From: Syncephalis fuscata
Taxonomy: Eukaryota > Zoopagomycota > Zoopagomycetes > Zoopagales > Piptocephalidaceae
Length of the DNA stretch: 64,000 bases
Reading direction: 5' to 3'
Assembly (NCBI GenBank): GCA_025786725.1
Contig: JAHLTZ010000026.1
Coordinates: 62,001 to 126,000 of the forward strand
This document shows, one piece after another, positions 36,071-48,708 of the stretch. A program made the position numbers and the translations under genes. Positions within the stretch are counted from its first letter, which is position 1, and the number at the start of each line of letters is the position of its first letter. The notes beneath the pieces were generated by a model. That model was not told the DNA's origin, did not search any database, and saw only the letters and a program-made list of their open reading frames with translations.

Positions 36071-36961
36071 ATGCACTCTTCTGTAATGCTTAGACATACA
36101 GCACGACGATCGTTTACGATCAGTGCGCGTGTAGCCTCTGAAATGACCCCAGGGAGTTTGTCGTCAAAACTATTAAATGTTAGGACGGCGGGGTCAGCTG
36201 CGAATAACAATGAAGGCGCAGCTTCTAGTAATTCGTCAACGGCATCTCAGCCACGACAAACCTTTCAAGGATCGAAGGCTACCTCGAACCTATTGGTGAA
36301 TCTAAGAAAGATAAAATCAACTCGGAATCCAGCCAAAATAATCGAAAAGCATATAACAGCAGCGACATCTACGGCGGGTAAAGATGGAAAAGCAGCGACT
36401 GCTAAACCAGAAGCTAAAGCGTCACCGCCACCCGTAAAGCCAATCAGTGAAGAGGAAAAGCGAGAAATGGCAGCATTTCAAGCTGCAATGACGGCAGCCG
36501 GTCATAAATGGGCCAAGGTGTCCAAGTCGCCGGAATCATCGTCGAAAGAAAAGTCCATTGAACAAAGTGGTAAATCAAAGAACGCGTCTCAAAATGAATC
36601 AGCACTTGATGGTCGATTAAAGGAACGAGCAAGTCTTTTGAACGCAGCCAGGAAAGGTGTACCCGTTCAAATGATGCGCGTTGATGCTATTGACCTCGAA
36701 TCACCGTTTGCTATTCCATCACTACGTGATCTAATGGCAGATGCGCGTGTCAAGAGCGAAAAGGATACCGCGAGCGATTCGACTCAAGTAGCACGCCAGG
36801 ACGCACAAGAGAAATACGGCGGCGATTATAGTCGGTATATGGCAAGTACATTGCCTACACTTGCCCCTGAAGCGGCCACCACCCTATCTCGTAATGTTAC
36901 CTACTCGATACCGCAACGTGGAACACTAGCCAGTGCTATTCATCAACTTTCTTCGCGCTAA
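36071..36961 (+). CDS. Probable mitochondrial protein, unknown function
   Basis: Single exon, about 296 residues, starting only 67 bp after the HECT stop. The N-terminus (MLRHTARRSFTISARVASE) is Arg/Ser-rich without acids, typical of a mitochondrial presequence. The centre is Ala/Ser/Lys-rich and disordered; the C-terminal 110 residues look more ordered (VDAIDLESPFAIPSLRDLM; EKYGGDYSRYMASTLP). I do not recognise the family; a mitochondrial ribosomal or assembly protein is possible. The start at 36071 is the first ATG; 36086 would be equally good for import. Confidence 0.6.
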   Translation: MHSSVMLRHTARRSFTISARVASEMTPGSLSSKLLNVRTAGSAANNNEGAASSNSSTASQPRQTFQGSKATSNLLVNLRKIKSTRNPAKIIEKHITAATSTAGKDGKAATAKPEAKASPPPVKPISEEEKREMAAFQAAMTAAGHKWAKVSKSPESSSKEKSIEQSGKSKNASQNESALDGRLKERASLLNAARKGVPVQMMRVDAIDLESPFAIPSLRDLMADARVKSEKDTASDSTQVARQDAQEKYGGDYSRYMASTLPTLAPEAATTLSRNVTYSIPQRGTLASAIHQLSSR

Positions 36962-37206
36962 ACAATCCACGACTAAGGTTAAATATTTCTAATTTTAAAA
37001 GACTAATAAAAACAACTTGATCAAGTAGCGGAATAAGCTATTTAAAGTAATTTAAATAATTTGTCTTAATATATTAAAGCGAGCATGGTCATTAGTTGTT
37101 TTATTTAACTTGATCAGTTTTTGTGCTACATAAATAATTTATACTAAATGTTTGCAGATGTAGTTGTTTATTTGTAACACATAAGCTTCGTAAATACCTC
37201 TATTGT

Positions 37207-39205
37207 TTATTCGATTCGACCAACAACTGCACTTAATAAGCGATATCCAGAAGGCGTCCAACTGATAGGTCCTATTGGGAATGGCAAGTATGCTTCAACG
37301 AGTCCTAGAGCTTTACCACTACCATCTGCAGTTTATTTTCCAGTAAGGCAGGCTGGTGGGTTATAAATACGGCCAGTGTGCATATCAATAAACCAACTCT
37401 TCCCGTATTCTTCATCAAATACTGTGCATAAAGAGTCGAGAAAAGGAGCTACTTTGGAATAGGATGGACAAGCGATTGAACGCAACAAAACTCCGTTTTA
37501 AGCATTTAACACATCAAATGCTTTATCATTCTGAACGATAATCAATTTTTTGCTGTATAATTTTGTAATAATATTACTGCCAGTACTTTGGGTCCATAAT
37601 ACACGTCCTTTGTCAAAGTTGTCAATTGGTAGTAATTTGTCGTAGTCTCTGGCGTCAAATATTAATTGTGCTGCATCATTTGGTAAAGGTTTTTCTAATA
37701 CGAATACTAACAATGAAGCATTAAAAGTTTTATTATCAGTGCTTATTAATTCTTTTTCCTCCTCTTATTCTTCTTTGCTGAATACAATAACTAAACACAT
37801 CTTTTCTGTATATATCTCGACTTCAATCACAGCATTCGGACAACATGGAATGCTGACTTGACCCGATAAAATCATTTTATATTGTTATTGGTCCTTTTAA
37901 ACATTAAATACTTTTCATTGAAGGTCTAATAATCGGTTTTCACTACCAATAGCTTGCAAAGTTGAAATATCATTAGCTGTAAAGTCATGTTTATCTTAGA
38001 AAAAGTTAGCCAGCACTTTCCAAGCTAGAAATTGAAACTGATGATAAGAAGCAAATTGAGTGCACGCCTCTGAATTACACATTGTCATATTTGGGCCTTC
38101 TATCCATTTGTTTTCGTCTAAATTGAATAAATTAAATTGCTGGTATGAATTATTCCAATTAATAATTTTATAAAACATCCAATTGCTCTTAATATTAATT
38201 AATTTAGGTTGAATTAATCTTGACCAGTCATAGCCTACGAGTTAGGGGGTAAATAAAATTTGGAAATGAACTTCCAGCAGCGTTCCAGTTTATAATAAAA
38301 TCTCTTCCACGACCAATTTGATCTTTTGAATATGTAGTGGTGGAAAAAGTATTAGGACGCTTATCTAAGCAACATTAGTATTAGATTGAATTTTTTAATA
38401 TGCTGCGCTGCTACTTTAGCCAAATTGACTATCATTAATTACCTATTGGATCTCCAAAAGCCACAGAAGCTACGTCATTATACGTAAATATAGAAACGTG
38501 GGCTACAATAAACCGATTTGCTGTATGGGCAGAGTTGATTCGAATTTTACCATCAAATAAATACGGCGATAAATGAAGAGTAAGCTCTTTCCATAGCAAC
38601 TTATCGTTTCCATGTTTGTTTTTCTTGCTAGTAGTATTATGCTGAATTAACCAAAGCCTCAATTCCTGTGTGTCCTTTACCAATGCATACCAAGGATTTA
38701 TGTCGACTGGCATCAATCGAGTATATGTACTAACAGTTAGCTGACACATTTGTTTCTTAAATCGACCTGCAATCAAGTTTTGACTAGTTTGTCGCCGCCT
38801 GTAATAAGCATAGAACCATCGAGTGCTATCAAAATTAGCATCAAAATTTAAATCATTAGCAAATCTTGTATATTTATTATTGTCACTGTTGATAGTTGGA
38901 ATGTAAACCAATGATAGAACTTTTCGTATTGCCCGATTTACTTTGGACTTGGGCTTTTTTAAATTTGTCGCAGTATTGATGTGCCAATTGTACCATGTAA
39001 GCCATTCGTGTTCACGTCGATCACCTAGACAGAATGTTCGTCTATATTTCCGTTCCCAATAGTCAGGTAAATCGACTATTGCTCGATAAGTAAGCTGGCA
39101 GCTACTGGCAAAGAGTACTATTGCTTTATCTTCCATAAAGTGACACAAATGCAGTAGAATGTCGCAATTTTGCAAAAAACGTTCTCTATAGGCATCCAAA
39201 GGCAT
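37207..39205 (-). pseudogene. Decayed F-box protein gene (paralogue type of 11706-13361)
   Basis: The first part is open: MPLDAYRERFLQNCDILL, then an F-box-like region (LASSCQLTYRAIVDLPDYWERKYRRTF) and beta-rich segments. After an intron with good ends (GTAATT at about 38443, TTAG before DKRPNTFS) the frame continues through YDWSRLIQPKLINIK, FQFLAWKVLANFF, MILSGQVSIPCCP, FVLEKPLPNDAAQLIF, KLIIVQNDKAFDVLNA and SWFIDMHTGRIYNPP to a final TAA at 37207. It is interrupted by at least seven in-frame stops, mostly TAA, and one frame change near 38230. The stops lie where Gln would fit (CAA to TAA). The layout (F-box, then propeller-like repeats) matches the intact gene at 11.7 kb, but identity is low. 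Confidence 0.6.
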
Positions 39206-40383
39206 GTTTAACCAGATATAGTTGCACTGAAATCGATACGAGATAGACAAGATGAACAGTACTGGATGCAAGTAGAAGTAAAGGGCGTTGCATGTCGATG
39301 AGCTGTTTCATCCTGTTTGCTGCATATGATGGTTACACGGATTCAATATCTATTGAAGTGCAATGTAGATTGCTATTATTTTACTTATAAATAGAACACA
39401 ATCAAAATTACATAAAGCACGGTGGATTGTAGCAAGAATTAAGCATGCCTTTAAGCTATCTAATAGATTACTGACTGCCACGATGCTGCTATATTGTAGC
39501 ACAAGCTATTTGTTCAATCGCTAAATCTACATCAACACTTACACTGTCGTTGATGACATGTAATTATTCGCAATTCTGTTGTTATAAATACTAACATTTG
39601 TCAATTGCAAATAAAGCTCAGTAGTTCGAATGTTTGTATTCTTCTTTAGTTTCATTATTATTTATTTGTTAACGCCCATTTATTATCAATGCAATGACTA
39701 GTACTAGTCTTGAAATTCTCAGGAATGTACATATTGATTTCAATATAAATCATTGCTATTGTATCTAGACTTTTATCTGACTGATATTTCCGCTAAATGT
39801 CCAATGGGCCGATAATTATTAGATAGTATTTGCAAACGCACCTATCATATAAATCATTGTATAAACAACAGTGATTTAAACTGTCATCGACAGCATTACT
39901 AACATATCGACACTATTACCATATATTCAATAGGCTATTGGTATATAAACCAATATACTTTATTATACTGAATCATTGAATGTTATAAGAATCTAGTAAA
40001 TATCAGTCTAAATACCCATTCACTACAACATTTAATGTGTAAATACTACTAAATAGCATGAAATGATGATGTCATACGTATAAATCATTTTATTATTCCT
40101 AAAACAATTTAGAATAAAAATGGCAGTTCAGATGAATTAGTAAGATCAAAATAATAACATTACAATTATAAACACAATTCTCTTTATAAATATTTGGATA
40201 TTCATGGTATGTAATATATAAAAATGGCTTATTGCTTATATTAATGTTTATTTTTACTTTCTTTGGGACTACACTTATTGTCAATGGATGTCCTACCAAC
40301 TATTACACTCATTCCTATTCGTTTTAGTGTTTTGACTTGTATGAATTGTAACATCTTTTCAATTGGTTCAACTCGATTCTATC
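39206..40383. other. Divergent intergenic region, AT-rich
   Basis: Separates the decayed F-box gene (-) from PLK4 (+). No conserved frame was seen; the minus frame at 40099-40299 is low complexity. It presumably includes the PLK4 promoter. Confidence 0.35.
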
Positions 40384-42861
40384 ATGCCAGCCTCGATTGA
40401 AGTAAGCTTGCTGTATTATGAGTCAAGGGTTGCTATAACGCTAGTTAATAGGATTTCCAACTATTACGCGTGCTTGGTAATGGAAGCTTTGGTGCAGTTG
40501 TAGAAGCTGTTGGCAAACGCGACAAACTGGCTAATCGTCATGTTGCCGTAAAAATGGTAAGTCGTGCCAACTAGCTTGTAGATATAGTGTTAAAGATTTG
40601 GTCAGTAGATGTCCAAGAATCGCATGTCGTCCGATGGTTTAAAACGTCGCGTAGTAAACGAAGTAGCCATTCACTTACGTCTACAACATCCAGCAGTTCT
40701 AAAACTTTATGATTGTTTTGAGGATAAGCAATACGTTTACTTGGTTATGGAGCTATGTACAGCCGGGGAACTGGATGCTTTGCTTCGTCATGATAATGGA
40801 AATCGCCGTAAACTAACTGAATTGCAAACACGGCGAATTATGCAACAATTAGTAGGCGGCTTGATGTATTTACATACTCATGGGGTACTTCATCGCGATT
40901 TAAAACCTTCTAACATTCTGTTGACCAAAGAAGGCCAAGTGGTAGGTATTAGTCTAACATATATATATATATATATAATATGCTTTATTCTGTCATAATT
41001 GGTATTTATAACTTACTCTTTTGATAGAAATTGGGTGATTTGGACTTTCTGTATTATTAGAAATGGATCGATTAAACGAGGAACGAACATTATGCGGCAC
41101 ACCTAATTACATGGCACCGTAGGTATATATTGGTAGTTGTTAACGAGTATTTAATACATTGCAAATAGAGAAATACTGGCACGTCAACCTTATGGATTTG
41201 CATCGGATATCTGGTCATTAGGCTGTGTATTTGTTAAAATGTTAACTGGACGTCCTCCATTTCAAGTAAGTTCAAATAGATTTGTAAGAATAAAATGGCA
41301 TTAGTTGTAACAAGCTTAAATAGGGACGTACGCCAGAAGAAACACTTAACAATATCTGCAATGGATCAATTCAAACACTATCTTACATGTCACCTGTAGC
41401 ACAAAGTCTTGCTAAACAATTACTACAGCGAGTAGGTCACATCTACTGTTTATAATTTATTCCATTATTTATTAATTACAACAATATTAGGATCCATCTA
41501 AGCGAATATCTTTGCCATACATTTTACTTCATGAATTCTTTACAGAAACAGAGGATACTCATCCAGCTCCACTATCTAGCCAATCTCATCGACCTCCATC
41601 ACCGCCTATCCCAAGCCAAAATGAAATTAGTCCATTAGTGCCAATTAATACCGAAAGACTTCGTCCATTGAAACAAAAAACAAAACATGGCACAGTAGAG
41701 TTACTGGAAGATGGACGGCTAAAACTGGATTTACTGGGTGAGCCATTTATTATGCTCATATCTGGAGATGGACAAACGGTTAGTATCTATAGAACGGTGT
41801 TATTGATCGCTAACATTAAATGATAGATTGAATTTGTTGAACATGGTACACGACAAGCTATAGTATCAGAATTTACACTAGACAAATTGCCTGCCCAATA
41901 TCAGCGTAAATATGCTTATGCTTCAAGATTCGTTGATTTAGTGCGATCAAGAACACCCAAGGTATATAAGATGGTTGTAGATAAGACAAATATATTACTA
42001 ATGTCGGTAGATTACATTCTTTTCTTCACAAGCACAATGTAGTCTAATGGAAAATGGACCCAATGCTGATTTTGAAGTTCAATTCTATGATGGATGGAAG
42101 ATACGTTACTTGGCTCGTCGCAGTCAATTAGAAGTGACAGAAGCAACGCAACCTACCGATCAGCATTATAAACAGCATCATTCTAGAGAGCCATCAAGAG
42201 AACCCATTACACATGTATTTGACCTGCAAGAGGATCCATTAAATCTTACGCCAGCTATTGCTACACGGTTCCAACATGCTCGTGACACCTTAAGACGCTG
42301 TTTAGATGCAGAAAAGCAATCATCTAGCTATCCTGTAGTAATAAGGCGTCGTTCAACATCTATACCCGCTACAAATGGAGCGGCAGAACAGCTGCCGCCT
42401 ACTTCTGAATCACCGAGTACCACCTCAAATGACGCAAACTCACCACGAAATATAGAGTTTCACAAACCGACTACCGCTCATTCGCACCGCTTATTTACTC
42501 CGATGGAGTAAGTATTTATTGCTAATATGATGGAATGTACTAATATGTATTTAGTCATGAAGACGCATTGCCAACTACGGTATTTCTTGCTCATGTAGGC
42601 TGGCTTGTTCGATTTAAACATTATGATTTAGTTTTATTTGCTGATGGGACACAACTCCGTACACATCCCTCTAAACAAATAATCTATTGGCGAGAAAGTA
42701 TGCACACTGATGAGAAACGGTAAGTTGTATATATATATATATATACTGTAATTAGTTAATAATACATAATAATTACTAGATATGCATTAAACGAACCACT
42801 TCCTGTAGTGGTATCTGAGAAGTTAAGCCTTCTACCGCTGTTACAAAGTTTGCCTGTTTAA
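40384..42861 (+). CDS. PLK4: Polo-like kinase 4 (SAK), centriole duplication kinase
   Basis: This is the master Ser/Thr kinase of centriole/basal body assembly. Eleven exons: 40384-40401, 40452-40556, 40609-40941, 41028-41118, 41169-41265, 41324-41431, 41491-41778, 41827-41961, 42011-42507, 42555-42719 and 42780-42861. The kinase domain has [40 protein letters not shown] and [10 protein letters not shown]. It is followed by the diagnostic cryptic polo boxes: [59 protein letters not shown], and a third polo box with [22 protein letters not shown] one-base loss at about 41040 hits exactly the DFG motif: the sequence reads GATTTGG where GATTTTGG is expected. Presence of PLK4 implies an organism with centrioles. 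Confidence 0.96.
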
Positions 42862-43024
42862 TTTATATAGCAACATTAATTAAAATAAAGACTGTTTTTA
42901 ACTCTTTTTCTCCTTATTCATACTCCACCCTTACCAATAAGTATTATTCATAGCTTGTTAACTTTGATAGCATTATTTATACGCACTCGTGTGTACATAT
43001 ACCCCATTATTTCTCTGTCATACT

Positions 43025-44536
43025 ATGAGTACAGCTAATGATGATGGTGTTTCGGCTGCGGCAGTAGTCAATGCATTAGCCGGGATGGACGCGATTAGTA
43101 CGCTAACGATGCCTGACAACGGCAATAGCGATTGGGAGCCATTTCCAATTCCATTTCGCATTCTATTTCTCATCTGTTTTGCTATATGGGCCTGGGGCAG
43201 TAATGTGTCTATACTGGCCTGGACCGGTATTGATGCAGGCCGTCTACTAGCGGTTAGTGGCGAGAAAGGCCTACGCCATGTAAAAGTATATCAATTAGCG
43301 GCTGCTCTATCAACAGTGTCAGCCATAGGCTGGTGTGCCTTTCTGATAACCCAGTCCGATATGGCTATTAGCTTAGTCTATGCCGGGTTCTTTTTACTTA
43401 TTATTAATCCAATGGATGGATGGTGTCGACGGGAGCGTTTTCGCTTCTTAAAGTAAGTAACGTGTGTCATGTTGAAATAGAGTCTAGAAACGACACAGTA
43501 TTGATACTGTATACAATTTGTATTAATCGCCGTATATACTACTTTCAACAGATCTATCTGTCGTATCTTTTTTGGTGGTCTTGGAACAACGATTTATTTC
43601 TCGGATGTTATACTGGCAGATATTCTTACAAGTTTTGCCAAAGTATTCGCCGATTTATATGCTACATTATGTCATATCATTGTACTAGGTGGTATTGATT
43701 TGGCGGCACCTGGTCTAGTAACGGCCAATGCTTGTGGCTACCACTGGATTGGGCCGGGATTGACGGCGTAAGTAAATATATATTGATAAATAGCCAATTT
43801 ACTTATTATACTTATTAGATTGCCATATGCATTACGGTTTAAACAATGCTGCATCGAGTATATTCATACAGATGTTACAGCAGATCGACGACGACATATG
43901 GCTAATGCTTTAAAATATGCTTCTGCGTTTCCTGTCATATTTCTATCAGCAATTCAACAGTTGCGTCATAAAAGCCCTGCCGAGTCACATGATGATGTAT
44001 TAGCAAATCTAGTTAACGATGACATTCTACCCACTGTATGGTAAGTAAATGTTATAATTATCCTAGTTGTATATTATAATAATATATAATATGTAATATA
44101 GGTTCGCATTTGTTTTAGTTAATTCACTTTATTCATTTTACTGGGATGTAGCTATGGATTGGCATCTAGGTCAATCAGGTCCATTTACTAATACTTATAT
44201 GCCGATTGGACAATTATCGGCAATAACAACCTCTAATACCATAGCTACTTATTGGCCCGACAATTCACAACATGCCAAATTACTACGACCTATTTTACAG
44301 TTTGGCGATCCCTTTATCTATTATACGGCCATTATTATTGATTTTATGCTTCGATTCACTTGGTCGCTTAAACTATCGACCCATTTACGGCTTGATGAAT
44401 TGACCGCGGGTGGTTTATTCTTGAATGGCTCGAAATAGTACGTCGTTGGCTATGGGTCTACTTTAGACTAGAACGAGAATGGGTCGTGCGTGGATATAAC
44501 AACAACACCAATGAATCCACTCCATCATCACACTAA
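43025..44536 (+). CDS. ERD1: ERD1-like EXS-domain membrane protein
   Basis: This is a Golgi/ER multi-pass protein related to yeast Erd1, linked to phosphate export from the Golgi and retention of glycosyltransferases and lumenal proteins. Exons are 43025-43451, 43552-43767, 43819-44040 and 44102-44536. Hallmarks: FPIPFRILFLICFAIWAWGSN at the start of the membrane part (written here as a motif of hydrophobic helix one), SICRIFFGGLG, FSDVILADILTS, and the EXS signature YSFYWDVAMDWHLG, then FMLRFTWSLKL and EIVRRWLWVYFRLEREW. There is no SPX domain, unlike XPR1/Pho1. A one-base loss near 44414 (TT where TTT is expected) displaces the last 35 residues into the -1 frame. It is 163 bp downstream of PLK4 and convergent with SURF6. 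Confidence 0.85.
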
Positions 44537-44694
44537 ATGGTCAATCAACTAATCAACGAATCAGTTAATTGATTAACTAATTAACAAACTAAAACTAGAC
44601 GCTAATACTTTGCAAACAAGCATAGTCACTACTGCCATGTTATAACAATAGAATGGTTTATTAAGCATTGGAAACAATTGTAGCAATGTAATTA

Positions 44695-46441
44695 TTATTT
44701 GCGTTTAGGTGCAGCAGATTTTTTCTTCTTATTCATTGATTTGCCTTCAAAGCCTGGTCGTTGCGGTGTTTTCTTCACTTTTGATTTCAATTGTTGCTTC
44801 TTACTGCCTTTATTCTTCTTGCTATCAATACGCGCTTGAAGATTGTCATTACGCTTCTTTTGACGTTGATCCTTTTGATCCTGTATCGTCTTAGTACGTT
44901 CACTCCACTCCTTTTCGCTCTTCTTCTTTTGTTCTGCCGTGCGTTTAATCGTTTTACGTAATAGCTGCTCATCATCACGTAACTTTTCGCCTCGTGCCAA
45001 CTTGACGGCCCGTTGCCAGTGCACCTGATCCTCTAATTCAGTTGCCTTGCTTGGATCTTCTTGTTTCAACTGTTCTAACTTCTCTTTATTCTTTTCAATC
45101 TTCTGTAAGGCATGTTCTGGTCGGGTAACTCGACGCTTTTGTTCACCAAATTGAAACCGCACAAAATTAAAATCACCTTCCATATTAACACCATCCATTG
45201 ATTTCTATTAATAATAACATTAGTTAGTAACCAACCATATATTGATTAATTGACTTACTGTGTCATTAGATTGATTACTTTCTCCAAAAATAGTCTAATT
45301 TATATTATTAATTATTAATTATTAATCAACTGTATTACAACCATCTATTTACCTCTTTGGCAGTTCCATCTCCACCTTTCTTTCCCTGTTTCTTCTTTTC
45401 CAATTCCTTCTTCTTAATTTACGCTGTTCTCTTAAACGAAGCTTTTCCTCTCTACGCTCCTTTGCTGTTCCCTTTTTACAGGTGTCGTTTCTTCACCGCT
45501 ATTTGCCGTTTCCGATTCAATATGTCGCTTTTCCCGCAATGCACCAATACGAGCCTTTAATTTATCTCTTAATGCATCGATTGAACTGGTACCTGGTGAT
45601 GAATTGACACTATTAAGTATACCTGAACTAAAAGACTCATTTGCCATAGCATTTTCATCATCTTCTCCTTTAACTATTGCGTTCATACGACAAGGTTTAT
45701 GATGTAAATTATTGCTGCTGATATCTTCAGTATCGGAACTGGACATCCAAGCATCACTATCTTCGCCATTAATGGAACCAGCTGAAAATACGGGCAATAT
45801 ATCTGCTCCATCATCATCATCATCGCTGTCATCACTATCATAATCGGCATTATTCATATCAACGTCACTGTCATTCTTGATTACTTTAATTTGTACTGGT
45901 GCTTTAGTATCTTTGACTTCTTTCTTATTCTTATTAGCAGTTGGGGTAGCCAATTGATTGTTCTTCGTTCCCTTCGCTTTTTTGACTCCATTTTCTTCTT
46001 TTTCTTTTAAATGTTGAGCCTCTTGAATTTCCAATACCGACAATTGATTAGTTGGATTTAACTATTAATATAATTAATACAAGTGTTTATTAGTAGTTAA
46101 TAAAATAGCTACCTTTGCTTTTTTGGCTTTTTTGGCTTCAACTTTGGTCTGTTTACGTTTTTGATAGTCATTAGCGCTCTATAATAAATAGAATGATATA
46201 CGTTAAAAGTGAATGTTAGTTACAAGCAATAAATACAAGTATAGTACTTGCCAGTTTCTCGTTGACTTCAGCAATATAGAATTTTGGAGGAATAGTATCC
46301 AGAAGGTTGTTAAACACATTGGTATGAGCTTTTAATCGTGCCTATAGTGTCATATTTATATATATATCGGTTAAATAGATATATACTACTTAATAAGAAA
46401 CAGACCTCAAGGCCGTCCAGTGAATAGACAAACTTATCCAT
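44695..46441 (-). CDS. SURF6: SURF6/Rrp14 family nucleolar ribosome-biogenesis protein
   Basis: This nucleolar RNA-binding protein is needed for early 40S and 60S assembly. Exon 1 is 46441-46406 (MDKFVYSLDGLE). The next exon has the family's N-terminal motif DTIPPKFYIAEV; then come a basic KAKKAKK stretch, a long acidic/Ser-rich middle (about 45900-45650), IDALRDKLKARIGALREKRH, and the C-terminal SURF6 domain: RPEHALQKIEKNKEKLEQL, DDEQLLRKTIKR, KKKSEKEWSERTKTI, RPGFEGK and a Lys-rich end. One-base losses near 45475 (A run on the coding strand) and 45417 break the KERREEKLRLREQRK segment. The intron after NEKL uses a GC donor (GCAAGT). It diverges from PRKRIP1 across 203 bp. Confidence 0.92.
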
Positions 46442-46643
46442 GGTCAATCACAACCAACAAAGAATATTAAAGCGTTGTTATAAATATGTGAATTGCAAAA
46501 TAGATTTAAAAATGAAAAAAGAAAAAAAACTTTATAGTCGATTCTTTATTATGGACACATTTACTAAATAGTATTGAGTGGATTGACATTTTATTCCTTT
46601 ATATCAATCATTGATTGACACCATCTCTATTTATACTATTCAC

Positions 46644-47500
46644 ATGTCGACTAAACATCAACAGAACAACGAGACAGATGGGGCCAGGAAAGGCTTTACA
46701 CTGTATACACCTGCAGAACTACAACGGAAGCAATTAGAGAAGCTATTAAAGAATCCCGACAAGGCGATCGACCCTTTAGAGGATAAAGGCACTAAAAGAC
46801 CGCGTGAGCCTAGCGATGTTATGCGTAAAATAGGAGGTAAGCTTGTTGGTAGTTTGACAGTATAATATTCATAGTTGATATGTACGCATCTTAGGTTCAT
46901 GTGCTGGTGCAGGTAGTGGTGATTTCCACGTCTATCGTGCTACACGACGACGTGAATATGAACGTTTAGATAGAATTGAGAGTGAACAGAGAAAGGTATA
47001 GACTGAACGGCTATACGGCTATTATACAAATACTAATAGTGTAATAGGAACGGGAAGATCAAGAGTATCAAGAAAAGTTGGCTAAATTACGTCAAGAAGA
47101 CGAAGAACGAGAAGCAAAGAAACGTGCTCAGCGTCAACGTAAAAAACAAAAGCGACGTGGTAAATCAGATAACAATAACAGTCATAGTAATAATGATAGT
47201 ATAGTTGATACAACTAACAACTCGAATCAGTCTACCATTAACAATAATGATGATGATGATGACGGTGCTATGATTATTAAGAAACGAATTGCTCAACCTA
47301 ATATACCACTACCCATAGAAGAAAGTGGTTCTGACGATGATAATGCTAGTAATAACATTAAACCATTGTCATCCAATCAAACACTTAGTGTGGATTCTAA
47401 TCTATTAGAAACAAAAGACTTATCGGCTACTACCAATACATCTACAGTTAAAGCATTGAAACCAAGTGTGCTAATTGTAGAAGAGGATGGTGATTTGTAA
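46644..47500 (+). CDS. PRKRIP1: PRKRIP1-like spliceosome-associated protein
   Basis: In animals this protein binds dsRNA and PKR and is found in the catalytic (C complex) spliceosome. Exons are 46644-46836, 46895-46995 and 47048-47500. The family core is clear: [36 protein letters not shown] (core motif SAGAGSGxFHVYR), RRREYERLD, then a long charged helix with [16 protein letters not shown]. The C-terminal third is Asn/Asp-rich and specific to this organism. The frame is clean. It is convergent with the next gene, 185 bp between stops. Confidence 0.9.
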
Positions 47501-47570
47501 AGCATAATAAATAGCATATTATATATATTAACAATCTATTTTAAAATATGTGGTATGGTTGATTAACTTG

Positions 47571-47614
47571 AGTAAAATAAATAAATAAATAAATAATTAA
47601 TTAATTAATTAATA
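47571..47614. repeat. AATA / ATTA microsatellite
   Basis: Short tetranucleotide runs (AAATA, then ATTA) between the convergent PRKRIP1 and NUDT21 genes. Of no evident function. Confidence 0.7.
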
Positions 47615-47685
47615 ATAGGATGATTATTATATTTGTTTATTTCAATTTATTATTATTAACACTAGTTACTTATTAATGATTAATG

Positions 47686-48708
47686 TTAGGTGTCAAGTTT
47701 AGTTGTAGTATTGTTGTCATTATCTTCATGATGATTATCGCTGGTGTCATTGCTATTGTCATGGCCATGGTCATTACTATTATTGCTATTAACACATTCA
47801 ATATTGAATCGACTAAGAACCATGGGAAGTGCCGATAGTTGAGCACCATAACGCGATGAACTTTCATTCAACTCCATAAGTGGAACTGCGACTAATTTCA
47901 TATTACGTGGCACTGATAGTAATTCTACAGTATAAATGAATGTTTATTAGTATTATGTAGATTCAGTTTATGGCTTACTTTTCTCTGGTAGATGGACAAG
48001 ATAAAGCTTTTTCTGCTCTTTTGGTCGGCTTACATGAGGAGCAAGATAAGGATACTGGATATATATATATATATGACTATTTGTTATTTTCTAATCCTTT
48101 TATACTATTGTTCTAGCTATTTACCATATAAGTTTCAAAGTTGGGTCGCCACCATGTACAAAGACACTCTCCAATTTGCCAATCGGGATCCGGTTCCGTT
48201 AAATGATCCGGCGATAGTTGGGTCGTTAATACGCGTTTTAATCCTTCTGTATCGTTTTCATTGGGCTTCAAATAGTTACCCGGTCTAGTTAAACAGTATT
48301 AATTACGACTAACAATGATAATAACAACAATAATGGTACTTACAATTTAAAAAAAGCATTGGTTACTTGTAGCATAAGCACATGTGGATGGTTGTGTTCA
48401 TGAACCAGAATAATTGCCTCTACCGTGTGTCGCATGCCTTGCTGGCGATAATCACGTTCTAAGCGGTCCATACGGGCCTGTACCGAGCTGTCTTCCTCGG
48501 GCTGTGCATCTTTACTGCCGAATGTATAGTTTGCTAGTGAACGGTACCCGTAACACAGTGTTAAGGAATAGCTGTATTCTATAGTGTGTCTACTAAACTT
48601 ACTTACCTAATGGATAACTAACGTGTAAATAGATGCATAAATATCGCGACTTGATGAGTATAGAGGCTGTAATAGGTAGCATTTAACTTACAGAGTAAAG
48701 GAATGCAT
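47686..48708 (-). CDS. NUDT21: CFIm25 / NUDT21, cleavage factor Im 25 kDa subunit
   Basis: This Nudix-fold protein binds UGUA elements and helps choose poly(A) sites. Recognisable in order: NYTFGSKDAQ, QQGMRHTVEAIILVHEHNHPHVL, NAFFKLPGNYLKPNENDTEGLKR (degenerate Nudix box without the catalytic Glu residues, as in CFIm25), DWQIGECLCTWWRPNFE, YPYLAPHVSRPKEQKKLYLV and VPRNMKLVAVPLMEL, ending in a species-specific Asn/Asp-rich tail. Exons run from about 48708 to 47686. The first 30 residues are uncertain: the short exon starting ATGCATTCC (48708) joins out of frame with the next one unless a base is missing. Confidence 0.92.

Noticed and set aside
37207-38430. Reassignment of TAA/TAG to Gln
   Set aside because: The conserved genes in this window (ABCG, HECT, NMT, importin, CDK7) have no internal TAA or TAG and end in ordinary stops at the expected position.
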